Shown piece after piece: positions 47,650 through 60,211 of a stretch of 64,000 bases of DNA. This stretch comes from Chrysoperla carnea. Lineage: Eukaryota > Arthropoda > Insecta > Neuroptera > Chrysopidae. Every line of letters begins with the position of its first letter. Within the stretch, counting starts at the first letter, position 1. Made by a program: the position numbers and the translations under genes. The stretch is taken from positions 90,877,435-90,941,434 of the forward strand of contig NC_058338.1 of NCBI RefSeq assembly GCF_905475395.1, written 5' to 3'. The notes beneath the pieces were generated by a model. The model did not search any database. It was given only the letters and a program-made list of their open reading frames with translations, and was not told the DNA's origin.

Positions 47650-48290
47650 AAATGATAGGTTTGATCATAGGTTTGGTTAGGTTGGCGTAGCTGTTCCGGG
47701 GTGGAACACACATAGACTATAGGGTGCTTTGTGATACCGATAATGAGTTTTATCCCATCCCCGGCCACTACTTCATGAACCATTTGGAGCTGTTTAAAAA
47801 CAGCAGGAATGATTTGACGTTATTGGACTTTAGGTCGGAGAGGTCGTTAAAGAGAGACTGGCATACAATATTCCATTTCCTCATGGCAAGAGCTGGGCAG
47901 TAACAGAAAAGATGAGACATTGTCTCCTCTTCCTACCCTCTGTGACAGATCCTGCAATAATCACGATACACCGTCAGGCCTAGGCGTTCAGCATGCCTGC
48001 CGCCCAGCCAGTGTCCTGTCCGCCCAGCCAGTGTCCTGTAACAGCCGCAAGAACTTTGCTAATAGAGGCCCTTGGAAGCGATATAAGATCGCCGAAGCGC
48101 CTACGACTGTATTCAGACCATATCTATTTTTTAGTACCACAAGTACATTCCTCCCTTCATCTTAGATTGGCCGATTTTAAGATATTCCCTTTGATGAGCA
48201 GCTTACAGTTCGCGAACGGAACTCCCGGATGCCTATTGATGGTTGTCAATAGGCAGCGTTGTGCTAGCTAAGAATGAGTACCAGATGGTT
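47650..48290 (-). pseudogene. Decayed non-LTR retrotransposon, C-terminal ORF2 fragment (Jockey/R1-like)
   Basis: The minus strand reads TGHWLGGRHAERLGL..YRDYCRICHRG, then a stop, then EEETMSHLFCYCPALAMRKW. This is the Cys-His box (CX2C...HX4C) and 'CPALA' seen after the reverse transcriptase in Jockey/R1-group LINEs. The in-frame TAG and a 20-bp direct duplication (GCCCAGCCAGTGTCCTGT, twice at 48002-48040) show it is dead. GC content is clearly higher than the surroundings. Confidence 0.75.
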
Positions 48291-48413
48291 AAATAAATAT
48301 TTTACAGAAAAAGTTGAAAATTAAAAAAAAAAAAACTTTGTCGCTTTTCCGAAATCAAGTTTTATGAACGCTGCCAAAATTTTATTTATTTATTATACGT
48401 ATGGTAGGTATAC

Positions 48414-48522
48414 TCTGCGTCAAAAAAGTGCACAGGTTTTACCATTCTAAGTGATATAGCTGTAACATATCTTACAGTAATAAATTAGAATGGTAAAACC
48501 TGTGCACATTTTGTGACGCAGA
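48414..48522. repeat. 109-nt hairpin with about 37-bp stem
   Basis: TCTGCGTCAAAAAAGTGCAC + AGGTTTTACCATTCTA pairs with TAGAATGGTAAAACCTGTGC + ACATTTTGTGACGCAGA, with one or two mismatches; the loop is about 35 nt. Either a tiny MITE or a pre-miRNA-like fold. Confidence 0.7.
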
Positions 48523-49822
48523 GATATATTCTCAATAAATAAGTTATATTCTCATTTTGCTAAAAAAAAAAATAATAAAGAATTGTCAGTGATACATATT
48601 TCTTAAAAGTTTTATTCGAGAAATACCTTATTACCCCTCCCCCCCCCCTATTTGGAAGAGACAATATAATCAAATTTATAAAAAAAACTGAATGGAAGAT
48701 GCTGGAATACAATTATGTAAGACATTTCCTACGAAGAGAAAAGGTAATACTCATACGGTAAAATGATAAGAAAAAAATTTATTGCATGCAATAATGACAT
48801 ATTTTTAAGACGTATTTCCTCCAAAAGCTAACGTTTTTCGAAAAAATGTTTTGAACAAAAATTGTTAGTTTTTTATGTGGATCAATTTTCTAATTTAAAG
48901 TGTTATTCTATATCTTACCGCATAGGATCTAAATTGGCTGTTAAAGAAACCCGAAGAACTAGGTCCAATCTGATGTCAGAACATGATCCTCTCCCCCCCC
49001 CCCCCCCCTATCAAACTCTGCAATTTTATTTAAATTATTTTTTGATTGGTTAACTACAAAACGAAATATTTAGGTGTATAGATTAAAATGGCCCACCTTG
49101 TATATACTTTAGTTATAGGTTTTTGGCAGTCTTTTTATTTGAAAGCGAAACTATTTATGGAAAACAATAGACACGCGAAGGTTGTTATATTCGATCCTTG
49201 AAACTTAATGATGATTTTTAGTCCTTTAATAAAAAATTTTTTATTTGATTTAATTATTACACAAGCAAATGTGTTGTCAATCTTTTAATGAGCCAATCAC
49301 TTTTCTACACATTTAAAACAATGGAATAAATATGAATTAACTGAACAGTAAACAAAAGTTACTGTGTGGCTAAAATTTAAAAAGCTTATTAATAGAGTAC
49401 AGAGAATCTTTTCATGAACACCTTTTTTATACATTTATCTTAAGGAATATCTGTTATTTATCAATTCATTATCGATTTAAAAATTTTTTTGCATACATGG
49501 AAAAATCAATAGGCCAAACAATAAACTTACGAATTTTTTTGTTAACTCATTAATAGACTGGGAGATGGCGAAATATTTTAATTAATGATTTTAAAACAGT
49601 TGACATAATTCCACAAAAAGATGTGTAGGAATCTAGACGACTTTGTCGGTGTTGGCACTTGTAGGCCTTATAAAAGTATCTTATATATTTCAACGAGCAA
49701 TTCTTGTTGGTTTTTGAAGCGAAAAATCGATCTAGCCAGGTTTAAAAACTGAAAAATATGGCGCTGTTAAACAACATTCGATTTACCAAAAAAAAAAAAA
49801 AATAATAATAATAATAATAATA

Positions 49823-51110
49823 ATGTTGAATGTCTACATGATAGGGTAGTTCTGACCCTCTTATGGAACTCGTGCGCGATCACGAGTTACAGGGTAAAGG
49901 AGCATTCTTGTTCTCTGCAGCACAACATGCAACGTCTAAATTGAGCCTTGCTTTTGATCCGTCTAATCGTGATCTTGATGATAACGTGGTCCTTCTCTCC
50001 AAATCTCGACTTCGTTCAGCTGTGAAACGAGCTGAAATACGCTCCCTCTTCGAAGATCATCGGAATCGTGATCATCAGGGAATGTTCTACCGTCATCTAG
50101 ACACCTGTAGTCTTTCCGTTGATCTTACGTTCTCTTTTCTCCGATCAGCTGGACTCAAGTCCGAAACAGAAGGCTTTATCATCGCTGCCCAAGATGGTGT
50201 GATAGCGACGCTAACTTACCAAAAGTATGTATATAAGAAAGCAGTCTCCACCACTATGTGCAGAGCGTGCAAATCTCAGCCGGAGACGCTGATGCACCTC
50301 ATCTCGGCATGTCCTTCTTATGCCACGAACACCTACATACATCGCCATAACGCTGCCCTCCGCGTGCTGTACTACTTCTTGAGACACAAGTATGAAGTGG
50401 ACCCTACGCCAGTCCTACCATATGCTCCAGGCGAGATCGGCTCCGTCGTCAAGAACGAAAAATGCATTATCTTCTGGAATTTCTCGTTCCCAACTACCAG
50501 GCAGCTCTCTGCTACTAAGCCTGATATAGTGCTCCAGGATATCTCATCTAAGACTATGTACGTCATCAAGTTCTCTGCGCCTGCAGAAACGAACATAGTC
50601 ACGATGGAGGAGCAAAAACGGACTAAATATCTTGATCTCTTACAAGAACTACGACAACTACACCCTGGCTACAAAGTCAAAATGGTTGTCCTCATTATCG
50701 GTTGCCTAGGCGGAATTCGTCCCACTCTCGAGACGAATCTTTCTCAAATTCCGGTCTGCAGGTCTCATCTTCGTCAACTTATCTCTTCTATGCAGAAGGC
50801 TGTCATTAAAGGCACCCTTCGTACATTGAGATCGCATCAGACTGTCTTCAAGTAACAGCCCTTGAAGTTTATTTTTCAATTTTTTTTCTTTCTTTTAGTA
50901 GGTTCCACATCGCTACGGTGCAGGGACGGAGCCTGCTTGACCAGGACATTCGACAGACTTACGTACCACCGACTCGGAAAACAGACGGACCAGCGTGGAA
51001 ATTCGGTTGAGGCTAGATAAATGCCTTTCTTCGAAGAATATTCGGAATTACAACACATTCAAGCAGTAGACGTCAAAGTCGTGGTGGAAGTAAATGATTA
51101 ACTACCTACT
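49823..51110 (+). mobile_element. 5'-truncated LINE with restriction-like endonuclease (R4/Dong/R2-like), next to (AAT)n
   Basis: An intact 330-codon frame (49863-50855) carries CX2CX8HX4C (CRACKSQPETLMHLISAC) followed by KPDIVLQD, the KPD motif of the restriction-enzyme-like endonuclease that ends ORFs of R2/R4/Dong-type LINEs. The reverse transcriptase is missing. Codon use is GC-rich, unlike XRN1 or FLVCR, so it is a recent arrival. The left border is a run of AAT triplets (about 49801-49824), and Dong-clade elements are known to insert in TAA repeats. The 3' end was not located precisely. Confidence 0.75.
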
Positions 51111-51363
51111 ATTCATTATTACAAGTTACAAGCTTTTATTTTACTTACTATGTATATACATATGTACGTTTGTCCGGATGAGATCTTGCAAATCCATTTT
51201 GAAGCAGTTATCGCCAACCGATTGAGCTAAAATTTTGTCCGAAACAAAAGGTAATCACTTTTTAAAATTAAAAGGTATATTGAGCGCCTCAAGCTTTTAC
51301 GGATAGTCATAATATGAGTGACTCATATTATGACTATTATAAGTAGTACATAAGTAATACAAT

Positions 51364-51971
51364 TCCTGAAAGAAATGCTATTGGATGTGAGGAATAAGGT
51401 TTCATTGGATTTGTATTCAAAATTGGATCACTATGAGGGTGGAGCAATGTATGTAAATTTAACAGACAGAGATGTAAGAAGAACTATTGCTATTTTCAGA
51501 ATGAACAGGTTTGCTTGGGAAAATAAGAAAAACCGAAGCGGGGATAGGGTTTGTGTTCTGTGTAACGGAATTGAAACAATTGAACATCTTATAGAGGAGT
51601 GCTATGGGACAGTAGGGAATGAAAGAGACGATCTTTAAAGTCGCGAATTGATTAATACGTAATTGATTTTGGACGCTAAGAATATTGTAGATCTTAAAGC
51701 AGTGTATAAATATTTGCGTTTCATCTTGGACAAGCGCTCACAATATCTTTGAATTTCAGTTTGCCTGTTGTACTTGTGACCATATTTTATTTTATTTTAT
51801 TCATTTATTTCTGATTGGACATTTGGTTTAAAATTTATATTTTTCATGATGTTTATTTTTGTAATATGTTATCTTTCAGTTTTATTCTGATTTTTTGTGT
51901 ATAAGTTATATAATGTTAACTATGTATTACTTTGATTAGCCAATTGGCATATCAATAAAGTTTATTATTAT
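51364..51971 (+). mobile_element. 5'-truncated LINE with 13-bp target duplication
   Basis: TAAGTAATACAAT flanks the insert at 51351-51363 and 51972-51984. The insert opens in frame (51375-51638: MLLDVRNKVSLDLYSKLDHY..., TDRDVRRTIAIFRMNRFAW) and has CX2CX7HX4C (CVLCNGIETIEHLIEEC), a LINE ORF2 C-terminal box. It ends with AATAAAGTTTATTATTATTA, a TTA-repeat tail like those of I-group elements. The frame stops at 51638. Confidence 0.88.
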
Positions 51972-52405
51972 TAAGTAATACAATAAAAGCTTGTGCTTAA
52001 AAAAGTATTTTTTTTTTTTAATTTTTTTTAACACAATATGTTTTATTTCAATAGGCAATTGTTCTTACACGTTTGTATTAATACTTGCATTCATAATTAA
52101 TTCGGAATTTACAAGGGGGCAATCAAAACTGATTACAAAGTAATTTAATTTGCAGGGATAAAGATGCGAATCACGGTTTATTATTAATTTTAACAATTCC
52201 ATCCTGTAGAAAAAATAAACTAAAATTATAAATCTCTGAAACATTATCTTGTCTTAATTTATAATAAATACAGAGATTACTTCTTATTTACTTATGATAT
52301 TATTAAATTTATTGTCCTTCTCTTAATTGTTTATAAATACAAGATAACTATTTAAATTAATTCTATTATTTTAAAAATTTATTATAATTAAATTAAACAC
52401 CAAAC

Positions 52406-55400
52406 ATGATAAAGGATACAAATGCAATACCACACATGGATTCGGAGAAATACGATTTAGAAAAAAATGATACGATTAATAGTGAAACGGAAAAATTAAC
52501 TGATATAAATAATACATGTAGTGTTTTAATTGTAAAATCACAAAATAATATTCATAGAAAATGTGAACAAGAATATGTGATAAAAGTTTATCAAAAACGT
52601 TGGTTTTTATTAGCGTTATTTATAATTATTACAGCGTTAAATGGTATACAATGGGTACAGTATTCGATTATTACGAATATTACGATGCGTTATTATGGTA
52701 TCACTTCACGAATGGTCGATTATACTTCGTTGATTTATTTGATTACGTATTTACCGTTGGTATTGCCAGCATCTTATTTTATGGATAAATATGTAAGTTA
52801 TCTAAATTAATCCATAATGAGACTGTCCATAAAATTTTATTTTTTTAATGTAATGAATTTCTGTGATAAATTTAATTTTGTCCGTGCAATTATTTTTCTT
52901 ATTTTTTAAATAAGTTCAAAACTTATCATTATACATCCAATATCTTTGAATGAAATTTTTCTCCAGTTAGTTTTTTGATTGTAGGTATTAAAATTTTAAA
53001 TATCAACACACACCTGTTCGTTTTTTTTAAAGAATAATTAAAGTAATTACATATTAGCTTAAATAATAGGTTTCCTGTCTTAATAAGTGTCTGTAATCTG
53101 TACTAGTGTCTTGATTTCGGAAACACAAGCGTCAAATTTAACACACAATATCTGTATGACAAATTTTATCACTAATATAAGAACCGTTTAAAATTTCTCC
53201 ACCCAAATACCAATTTGAATGTTCCGGTAATCTACTTAATTTCGTTAACTACTATATACGTATATATCACAACAGCTTCTATCAACTAAAACTGACAAAA
53301 TAACACGGACTTCACACTAAACAATACATGCGAAGCGAACCACGTACAATGTATATACTCGCCAATAGATGTCAGGAAAAGTCATATTTTGCAGTTGATG
53401 TTTCAGTTTTACCAGAAAACACGGATAAAACGACGTTTTTTAAAAATGAAACCTAGCTAGATCGATTTTTCGGTCTCGAAACCCCCTGTATGATAATTTT
53501 CAAGAAAATCTTTGGAGTCATTTCCGAGATTGTTGATATATGCAAGAATTGCTCGTTTAAATATATCAGATTTTCAACGTGCTTTCCAGGATGTCAATGT
53601 CAACGCATGTTACAGATCTATTTAGCATTATGTAATGCCAATAAATGTTCGTTTTTATAACTGCTCGTGTTGCTATTCTAGCAAACAGATATTGAAGGTA
53701 CAAAGCTCATAATTTGTGAAGATATCGAGATGCAAATGTTTCATTTCTTTTGCATACTTCAATTTAATCATTTAGAAGTTACTTGAATATAAATAGTAAA
53801 CATTTGTTATTTTAAGTTGAATAAATCAATTTATGCAGTGTTTAGGATAACGTAACAGTATGGATTGATTCCTAGGAGGAATTGATTCCTATTTACATTT
53901 ACGTATATTATTACAGGCAAACAATTAAAATATAAATTTTTACTTATATAGGCAATTAATTGAACTATTAGTAATGCGGATGGCCTATACAGTGTGTCTA
54001 CTTAAGTTGACTACACATGGAAAACTTTTTATACCATGCATATATGTAATATGCAAGGTATACTAAGTTTAGTCCCAAGTTTGTAACGCTTACAAATATT
54101 GATGCTATGAACAAAATTTTGGTATAAGTGTTTATAAAATTACCTAATTAGTCCATTTTCGGTTGTCTGTCCGTCTGTCTGTCTACACGATAACTCAAAA
54201 ACGAAAATATCAAGCTGAAATTTTTACAGCGCAGTCAGGACGTAAAAATTTTGGTCGAGTTCGTAAATGAGCAACATAGGTCAATTGGTTCTTGGATCCG
54301 TAGGACCCTTTTTGTAAACCGTTAGAGATAGAACAAAAGTTTAAATGTAAAAAATATTCCTTATAAAAAAATAATCAACTTTAATTTTTTCGTAAACATC
54401 ACTGTTTACTCGTGAGGGTAACAATTAACGCAAATTAGGCGTTAAATGTATAGTATGTATTATATGGGTATAACAGTTATATATGTGTGACATGTATGTT
54501 TGTGTAATGTGATAGAGTGAGTAATCAACACTGTCTATGCATGGTATTTCAACAATTAACTCAGCCAATTGTTTGTTTTCACTTGTTTATTATAAGGTTT
54601 ACAATAAAAAGTTATTCTTTATACAAATCTCTGCTTTTGAAATATGTTAACATTCAACTATTCATTTTTGACATTGAATGTACAGGAATGTACAGGTGTT
54701 CATAAATTGAAAACGTTCGGTTCGATAGAAATATTAATGGTTGTTTAGAAATGTAGACCTTTTTGAACAGATAATAAGGGAAACGGTACAAGAAATCATT
54801 CTCGAGACATGTAGGAGTGTATTTAAACAATTTTGTAAAAGAATAATTACATGTATGGAACATGAATAATTTTTCCCCTATCAATATACTTAACAAAATA
54901 TACAATGAGAACGTTTTGGCGTAATTTTTGTAGGGTATGCGTGCGACATTGGTTACGGCATCGTTAGGAAATTGTATAGGTTGTTGGTTCAAAGTATTAT
55001 CAGCGGATCCAGATAAATTTTATATTGGATTCATGGGACAATTTGTATTGAGTTGTACACAACTCGTTATAATTAGTACGCCATCAAGTTTTGCAGCCGT
55101 TTGGTTTGGTGCGAATGAAGTTAGCACGGCTTGTGCATTAGGTGTGTTTGGACAACAATTGGGTATGGCATTAGGATTTATTTTACCACCGTTAATGATC
55201 CGAAATCATGAAGAATTAGATTCAATTGGAAAAGATTTTTATCGCTTTTTCATGTTAAATGCGATAATTACAACCGTTGTATTGGTTTTAACAATTATAT
55301 GTAAGTTAAAAATTTATTTTCTTTGCTACTTTTTTTTATCCTTCGCGATATATACTTTTTACTGCAATCATACCCAAAAATATCCCTTTCAATTGCTTTC

Positions 55401-58400
55401 ATTGCTAGCAAAAAATCTTTTCGAAGCTTTCTTTTTTTTCGAGCTTCCACCGAAAAAAATTCAATAAAAAACCATAAAATCTCTTAAAGTATGAAATTAA
55501 TTTTAGCATTATTTTTTATAGTTTGTCAAAAACAACCCGAATACCCGCCAAGCAAAGCTCAAGCCTTAATCCGAGAGGGAAAAGCTGCATCGGATAATTC
55601 AGTGATGGAAACAGTTAAATCATTTAAACGTTTATTAAAACAAAAATCGTTTTTAACTTTATTAGCGGTTTTTGGAGTAACATTGGGTGTGTTTAATTCA
55701 TTTTGTACGTTTCTAAATCAAGTTATATTGGTATATTTCGCGGTAAGACATCAATTTTAATGCAATAGGGTATTTGCCAATAAAAATGCACGAATCTAGA
55801 GGTAAATTAGGGGGGAGGAGGATATCCAAAACGAGATATTTAGGTGTATAGATCAAAATGGCCTACCCTATATATTACCTAATGAAATTTCTTTTGGTAA
55901 GATTTTATGTCAGATATAGTTCAACTGTATAAGTCAAAGTATATTTATTCTAAACAAAAAATTTGAGTAACGAGATAAATTCGTGAGTAACGTTCCAATA
56001 CTCAATACTAGAAGGCGTTCCGTTACTCAGTATTCGGTACATACGGTTTATTACAGCTCTACTTGCAAGTGACACTACATAATGGCAAATACACTAAATG
56101 CAATTAATTTAATTACTTCTGTTCATTATTAAATTTTTTTAGGGTGGTCAAGTTTTTGCAGGACAAGTTGGTTTAGTAGTTACGATTGCTGGAATGGTGG
56201 GTTCATCAATAATAGGATATATTTTGGATAAAACGAAAAAGTACAAGTATGTACAAATAGTATTCTATCTTTTAACGTATTCTGACAATTCCTTTGTTTT
56301 CCGAAGATTCACGATATCATTACGAATGATTCGTTGCGAGTCTCTGGAGGACTAAGGACTATAATTTTGAAAATGTAATTACGCTAAACTATGCTCAAAT
56401 TTTAGCAAAAAAGTTTAGCGTATTTACATTTTCGAAATTATGGTTCTTAATGTACTCAATATTAGTTTATATTAAATATTTTCTTTAATTTTTGGACAAT
56501 CTTAATGGAAAACCTTTTCTGTATCTGTTAATATACGATGTACCCGTGCCTACTTCGTGATATTTATGATATAAAATCATTATTTAATAATGTAAATAAA
56601 TGATAGAAAAAAAAACTAAATAAATATTTGAATATAAACAAAGATAAATTTTCGGCAACTTCAATTATCGATTTAAACATATTTTTAAAATACTGAAACA
56701 AAATGTACTCATTTTGGCATTTTAAATACTTTATCTAATGGAGTCGTTTGATGAATATTAAAAATATTATATAAATAACATCTTTGTAAACTTGTTCGAG
56801 TTTTGTAGACATGTTCGAGGACCCTTAAAATTCATTCGATAGCAGAGATACCAAAACGATTCTAAGCGGTCGAGTAATTGTATTTTACACATGCACGCCT
56901 CCCAGTGTGGCTACGATTTACATTTAGCCGGTACCATATAACACACAAATTACCATAAAATAAACAAATTAAACATCCAAAGGTAGAAAAATTCACACCC
57001 AGATCAAAGTTGGTAGGATTGTTCCAAACACCATCATAAATGAAATATAAAAGTCCTCATCGATCCGATACCTGGGAAAAAATTTACTCGGTGTCAAAGG
57101 TCACAAAAAAGCCACCGTTTAAAATTTAATAATATTTTCTAACAAATTTACCCTGGAATTTTTGCAAATGTAAATGTAAATCGTAGCCACACTGGGAGGC
57201 GTGCATGTGTAAAATACAACTACTCGCCTCTTGGACCAATAGAATCTATTTTATATCCTTCAAAACTTTAGTTCGTAAGTCAATTAGTAGAAATTTCCTT
57301 TTTATTGCATTATGTATTTTACATTTTCAAAAACCAATTCAAATTTACTTCGAAAACAATATAGAGTACCATGACGTCTTGAATGACATCACGGCTTGGC
57401 ATATAATCATTTTTGTGTATGTACGTTTAAGCAGTTGTAATAAAATAACCTGCTTCATTCTATTAAAATGTAATAATGTTTACATAGCGTTTGGCATGGC
57501 GTAGCGTAATACTTACTAATTGTTATTTGCTGCCACTGTAACTGAACTTCTAATTTAACTAAAATTATATTATAAAAATCATAATAAAATAATTCTTATT
57601 TTTTATAAAAAATAATTTTGTGTGTTTTGTTATCTACATATCATGATTAATCTTTAAAAACTTTTATCCAATCGATTTATTCTTAGTGGACAAAAGCCTA
57701 TATTACTGTAAACATTATTTAAGTCGAATGTTAACCAATTTAAAATTTTGGTGCTATAATTGACCAATATGGATTAAAAAATCAATAAATTAAAATCTTG
57801 TCTTGTAATTTAAAAAAAAAAAATCATGTAATATTTTTTTATTTCAGAATAACAGCAATTATAGTTATCATAATGAGTACGATTGGATTGATTCTTTTCA
57901 TGATTTCTTTGAGGACAAAATCATATACATTAGTTTTTGCAGCCAGTGCATTTTTAGGGTAAGTTATCTAAGGTTTATTTAGAAAGAATTAGGGTATCAT
58001 TTGTCAAGTCATAAAAATAGTTTTTTCGGTTAAATGAGCCATTATATCATAAACTGAAACAAAATTAAGCTGTATATTCCAGAGATTATTTCTAGGTTTC
58101 TTGAGTCTACATTAAATGTAGACTCAAAGTTTATGATGAAATCAGCCAAAAATATATTCTTTATTATTACAATATCGTTTTTTTCGATGTTGTTTTGCGA
58201 TGGTGATAATTTGTAATTATTCTAAAATTACTTTATTAAATTTTCACTTCAGATTATTTATAACAACATTTATAAGTGTGGCATTCGAGTTTGCCGTTGA
58301 ATTAACATACCCTGAAGCAGAAGTTAATGTTGTTGGTTTACTGCAAACTTGTTCTCAAACCACTGGTGTATTGGGTATTATAATATTTGGTGACATTATC

Positions 58401-58580
58401 GAAAAATACGGTGAATTATGGTACAATGTGAGTTTGTGTGCGTTTATGTCAGTTAGTGTGATTTTAACATTTTTAGTCAGTAATAAATTAAAAAGACAAG
58501 CTGTCGCTGTAACAGAAACAAAATTATATGAATTAACAGCTGTTAGTGAAAAAATGTTAAATAATAAAATAAAAACATGA
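52406..58580 (+). CDS. FLVCR-family MFS transporter, complete with first terminal exon (6a)
   Basis: Exons: 52406-52792, 54934-55300, 55522-55742, 56143-56246, 57848-57958, 58253-58580; 505 residues. After a hydrophilic N-tail of about 65 residues come 12 predicted membrane segments with FLVCR landmarks: VYQKRWFLLALF, GIQWVQYSIITNI, ITYLPLVLPASY, VWFGANEVSTACALGVFGQQ, QPEYPPSKAQ, FAGQVGL and AFEFAVELTYPEAE. These match FLVCR1/2, which carry choline and ethanolamine (first reported as heme exporters) across the plasma membrane or mitochondria. The substrate here is inferred. It lacks the FLVCR1-type long N-terminus. Unusual feature: exon 6 is present in two further downstream copies. Introns hold MITEs at 54033, 56871 and others. 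Confidence 0.93.
52793..54933. other. FLVCR-family intron 1
   Basis: About 2.1 kb. Identified contents are a Helitron-like fragment (53140-53580: CTAATATAAGAACCGTTTAA ... 'caagaattgctcgtttaaa') and a complete family-D element (54033-54547). The remainder has no recognised feature. Confidence 0.5.
54033..54547 (+). mobile_element. Family-D non-autonomous element, terminal inverted repeats
   Basis: ATACCATGCATA at the left (about 54033) and TATGCATGGTAT at the right (54536-54547) are inverted ends of the fullest copy of this dispersed family. The interior holds CCGTCTGTCTGTCTACACGA, 'gttagagatagaacaaaag' and GTTTACTCGTGAGGG. Confidence 0.65.
56247..57847. other. FLVCR-family intron 4
   Basis: About 1.6 kb. 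It holds a stem-loop at about 56361-56445 (AATTTTGAAAATGTAATTAC against 'gtatttacattttcgaaatt') and the MITE 56871-57226; the rest is unassigned AT-rich sequence. Confidence 0.5.
56871..57226. mobile_element. 356-bp MITE with roughly 60-bp terminal inverted repeats
   Basis: CGAGTAATTGTATTTTACAC + ATGCACGCCTCCCAGTGTGG (left) pairs with CCACACTGGGAGGCGTGCAT + GTGTAAAATACAACTACTCG (right), with one mismatch in the first 40 bases, continuing through GCTACGATTTACATTT. The ends are well preserved, so it looks young. Family not identified. Confidence 0.85.
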
Positions 58581-58734
58581 GTAATAAAGTTTCTTTTTTT
58601 TTTTAATAATAAATACATTTTTGTATATTTTCATCAATATTTTTACTCCCTTTCTTTTAACTCGTAGTGTCTGCTCGTCTGTTTGACTGCCGAAAAAAAA
58701 AAATGGGATCAATTTTTATCCCTTTTCCCACGAA

Positions 58735-59035
58735 CCCATATAACAAGAACGTGAAATTCCTATGCCGAGCTATAAGCATTCGTGACTTAATTTACGGCGC
58801 CTATCTGGGCGGGATCTAATCACCGGAAGTTTCGTAATTTGTACTGCGAATCAGATCTTTTTCTCGAACCAGAGAAAAAGCGATGTTTACACAATTAAAA
58901 CAATTGAAATTGTTTTCAATCATTTTCAATTGATTGAAAACAAAAGACAGTCTGATGCACAGTACAGAGAGACCTCGCTCAAATTGGCGCATTTTTCCTG
59001 CTACCCACTCCACTTGAGTTTCACGTGGGTTCGTA
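58735..59035. mobile_element. Foldback MITE, family B (copy 3)
   Basis: ACCCATATAACAAGAACGTG at the left; GAGTTTCACGTGGGTTCGT at the right. The inner CCTATGCCGAGCTATAAGC is the family marker. It lies between terminal exons 6a and 6b. Confidence 0.7.
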
Positions 59036-59504
59036 CCTTTTCCCGTGATCCAATCAAGTTGAAATTTTGCAGGCAGATTTGTGGTGACTCGTGGTGATAA
59101 AATTAAAAAAAATTAACAAAGAAAGGGAGTATAATAAAAACTTGGTTTTGATGGGTTAGTTTTTTTCAATACGAATAACCCAATAAACCCATTTGAATAG
59201 AAATCTTTTACGTTGGATATACGAAAATCGCGTATTCTAAGAACAAAAACAGTGGGCTTTTACGGCAAAAAAAAGCGACCGCATGTTCTGTTAATTTAGA
59301 AACCGTTATATATTTTTTCTGTAGTTAGTAAGAGATAGATAATGTATGGGGGGTGCCAAATTCACAGAAAGAGAAGACGATATTTGATAATGCACTTTTT
59401 CTGCAGTATAAACCCAATATAACACTGATTTAAAGTCACACAACTCACTTTGTATCTTCTTATACTGCCTATTTGGCACAACTATTGAATAAATAGTAGT
59501 TTCA

Positions 59505-59765
59505 AAAAAAAATATAACTTCCTATGCCAAGCTATAAGCGTCCGTGGCTGAATTTAAGGCGCTTATCTGAGCTGGGTCTAGTCATCGGTTGTTGCGTACT
59601 TTGTACTGCGCATCAGGCTGTCTTAATGATTGAAAGCTTTTGAAATCAATTGATTGAAAACATAAGGCAGCTGAATGCGCAGTACTAAGTATGCAACGTT
59701 CGACTCTTCTAGATAGGCACCTTTTCTCCTGCTACCCTCCCACTCTAGTTTTACGTCCTTTAATA
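59505..59765. mobile_element. Foldback MITE, family B (copy 4)
   Basis: CTTCCTATGCCAAGCTATAA and GCGTACTTTGTACTGCGCAT at the left; TTTTACGTCCTTTAATA at the right. It also lies between exons 6a and 6b, 0.5 kb from copy 3. Confidence 0.7.
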
Positions 59766-60211
59766 TAAATGTTCTTGAGTAGACTCTAATTCAGGCGTGG
59801 ATTCAGCGCTCAAAAATGGTTATGATCACAGCCTATCCAATAATCGGCTAAGTGCGAGCCAAAATATGAACTCGCTCATGATCGATTTAGTAGCCCTGAC
59901 TAAGATTTAAGATTTTTGTAAATTAATAAACCTGTAAAATATTAGTTTGTTCGCTCACAAAAATTAAAAAAGTGAAACTATTGAACCAATTTTGATGAAA
60001 CTTGTACAACTTCAAATGATATAAATAACACATCTAGGGAGCAAAAGTTAAGAATATCTCAGATCTCATGTTTGAACATGAGATCTGAGACAACTTTTGT
60101 GGGAAACATATTTCTATTTCTGACTTGCCTTAAAAGAAAGACCTTATTAAAGGGTGACCAAGCACTTCTGGGATATACTGTATAGTGTATATAAACAGTA
60201 GGCTATAATTA

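Larger units (their letters stand above)
46837..52405. other. Intergenic region between XRN1 and the FLVCR-family gene
   Basis: Holds a 37-A run (46964-47000) right after AATAAA, a decayed LINE (47650-48290), a hairpin (48414-48522), a poly-C tract beside a family-E repeat (48995-49110), a REL-endonuclease LINE (49823-51110) and a second, target-duplicated LINE (51364-51971). 47010-47640 is A-rich and unassigned. 51985-52405 should contain the FLVCR promoter and 5' UTR, but no element is identifiable. Confidence 0.5.

Noticed and set aside
47920-48271. Plus-strand ORFs of 81 and 92 codons rich in Cys/Ser/Pro
   Set aside because: The minus strand here reads as a LINE Cys-His box; the plus-strand frames are by-products of its higher GC content.
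54654-54992. 112-codon minus-strand ORF opposite FLVCR exon 2
   Set aside because: It overlaps the transporter exon and family-D flank, with no recognisable domain or start context.
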